Shown piece after piece: positions 37,771 through 37,879 of a DNA stretch of 37,879 nt. The stretch lies in NCBI RefSeq assembly GCF_022179385.1, contig NZ_BPQS01000047.1, positions 1 to 37,879 on the forward strand, written 5' to 3'. The stretch comes from Methylobacterium longum (lineage in GTDB: Bacteria > Pseudomonadota > Alphaproteobacteria > Rhizobiales > Beijerinckiaceae). Both the position numbers and the translations under genes were made by a program. How positions within the stretch are numbered: the stretch's first letter is position 1; the number at the start of each line of letters is the position of its first letter. The notes under the pieces were generated by a model. The model searched no databases. It worked only from the letters and a program-made list of their open reading frames with translations, and was not told the DNA's origin.

Positions 37771-37879
37771 ATGCGCGTTCTGCTGGTCGAAGATGACGCT
37801 ACGGTCGCGCAGAGCATCGAGCTGATGCTCAAGTCCGAGAACTTCAACACCTACACCACCGACCTCGGGGAAGAGGGTG
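37771..37879 (+). CDS. ctrA: Cell-cycle response regulator CtrA, N-terminal fragment
   Basis: Only 36 codons lie inside the window; the gene continues past the right edge. The sequence MRVLLVEDDATVAQSIELML, then KSENFNTYTTDLGEEG, is essentially the conserved CtrA N-terminus of alphaproteobacteria, with the acidic residues Glu7, Asp8 and Asp9 of the receiver domain. CtrA is an essential OmpR-type regulator that silences replication origins and activates division and flagellar genes. It is phosphorylated by the CckA-ChpT relay. The phosphoacceptor Asp and the DNA-binding domain are not visible. The AT-rich upstream DNA and an AGAGG ribosome site support the start. Confidence 0.93.
   Translation, partial: MRVLLVEDDATVAQSIELMLKSENFNTYTTDLGEEG

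Overview
The window looks like a chromosomal segment of a high-GC alphaproteobacterium of the Methylobacterium/Methylorubrum type. The evidence is the strongly GC-biased coding sequence, a MucR/Ros regulator, the start of ctrA at the right edge, an HWE histidine kinase with a FAT GUY single-domain response regulator, a DUF6894 protein, a GCG_CRPN protein and a decayed DUF5681 gene. This is an inference from family content; there is no rRNA or marker gene to name a genus. I see no insertion sequence, prophage, CRISPR array or intact tRNA.

Layout. 1-162 is the 5' end of an outer-membrane barrel gene. 562-5206 is a run of small, mostly monocistronic genes: GAF protein, tiny membrane proteins, PAS protein, MucR, DUF6894, DUF3016. 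5561-8146 looks like a stress-signalling block: a DUF892 ferritin-like protein behind a candidate EcfG promoter, then an HWE kinase overlapping its response regulator. A FAD/NAD(P)-binding protein (8116-9525, minus) converges on it. A parS-like palindrome lies at 9703-9718. 10002-16431 (all minus) is a sulfur-acquisition island: two YeeE/YedE half-transporters, two tandem MetQ binding proteins, MetN, MetI and an NtaA/SnaA-type flavin monooxygenase.

17215-23531 (plus) is a tightly packed five-gene run: a calcineurin-like phosphoesterase, an ArsB-type transporter, a tandem-duplicated DUF606 transporter, a membrane-anchored TAXI-type binding protein and a CHASE3 adenylate/guanylate cyclase. A possible cyclic-nucleotide phosphodiesterase opens the run and a cyclase closes it, with an anchored periplasmic sensor candidate directly before the cyclase. 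This is the best candidate here for an undescribed system. 24872-29589 is a complete branched-chain amino acid type ABC importer in which LivM and LivG are fused. 29877-35010 holds a secreted beta-propeller protein and a divergent LysR module with a SAF-domain oxidoreductase and a class II aldolase.

35221-37640 contains small secreted or unknown proteins, a tRNA-like relic and a frameshifted DUF5681 pseudogene. The window ends 36 codons into ctrA, which has an AT-rich upstream region resembling the one in front of mucR. Most other long open frames, especially on the opposite strand of real genes, are high-GC shadows and were left out.
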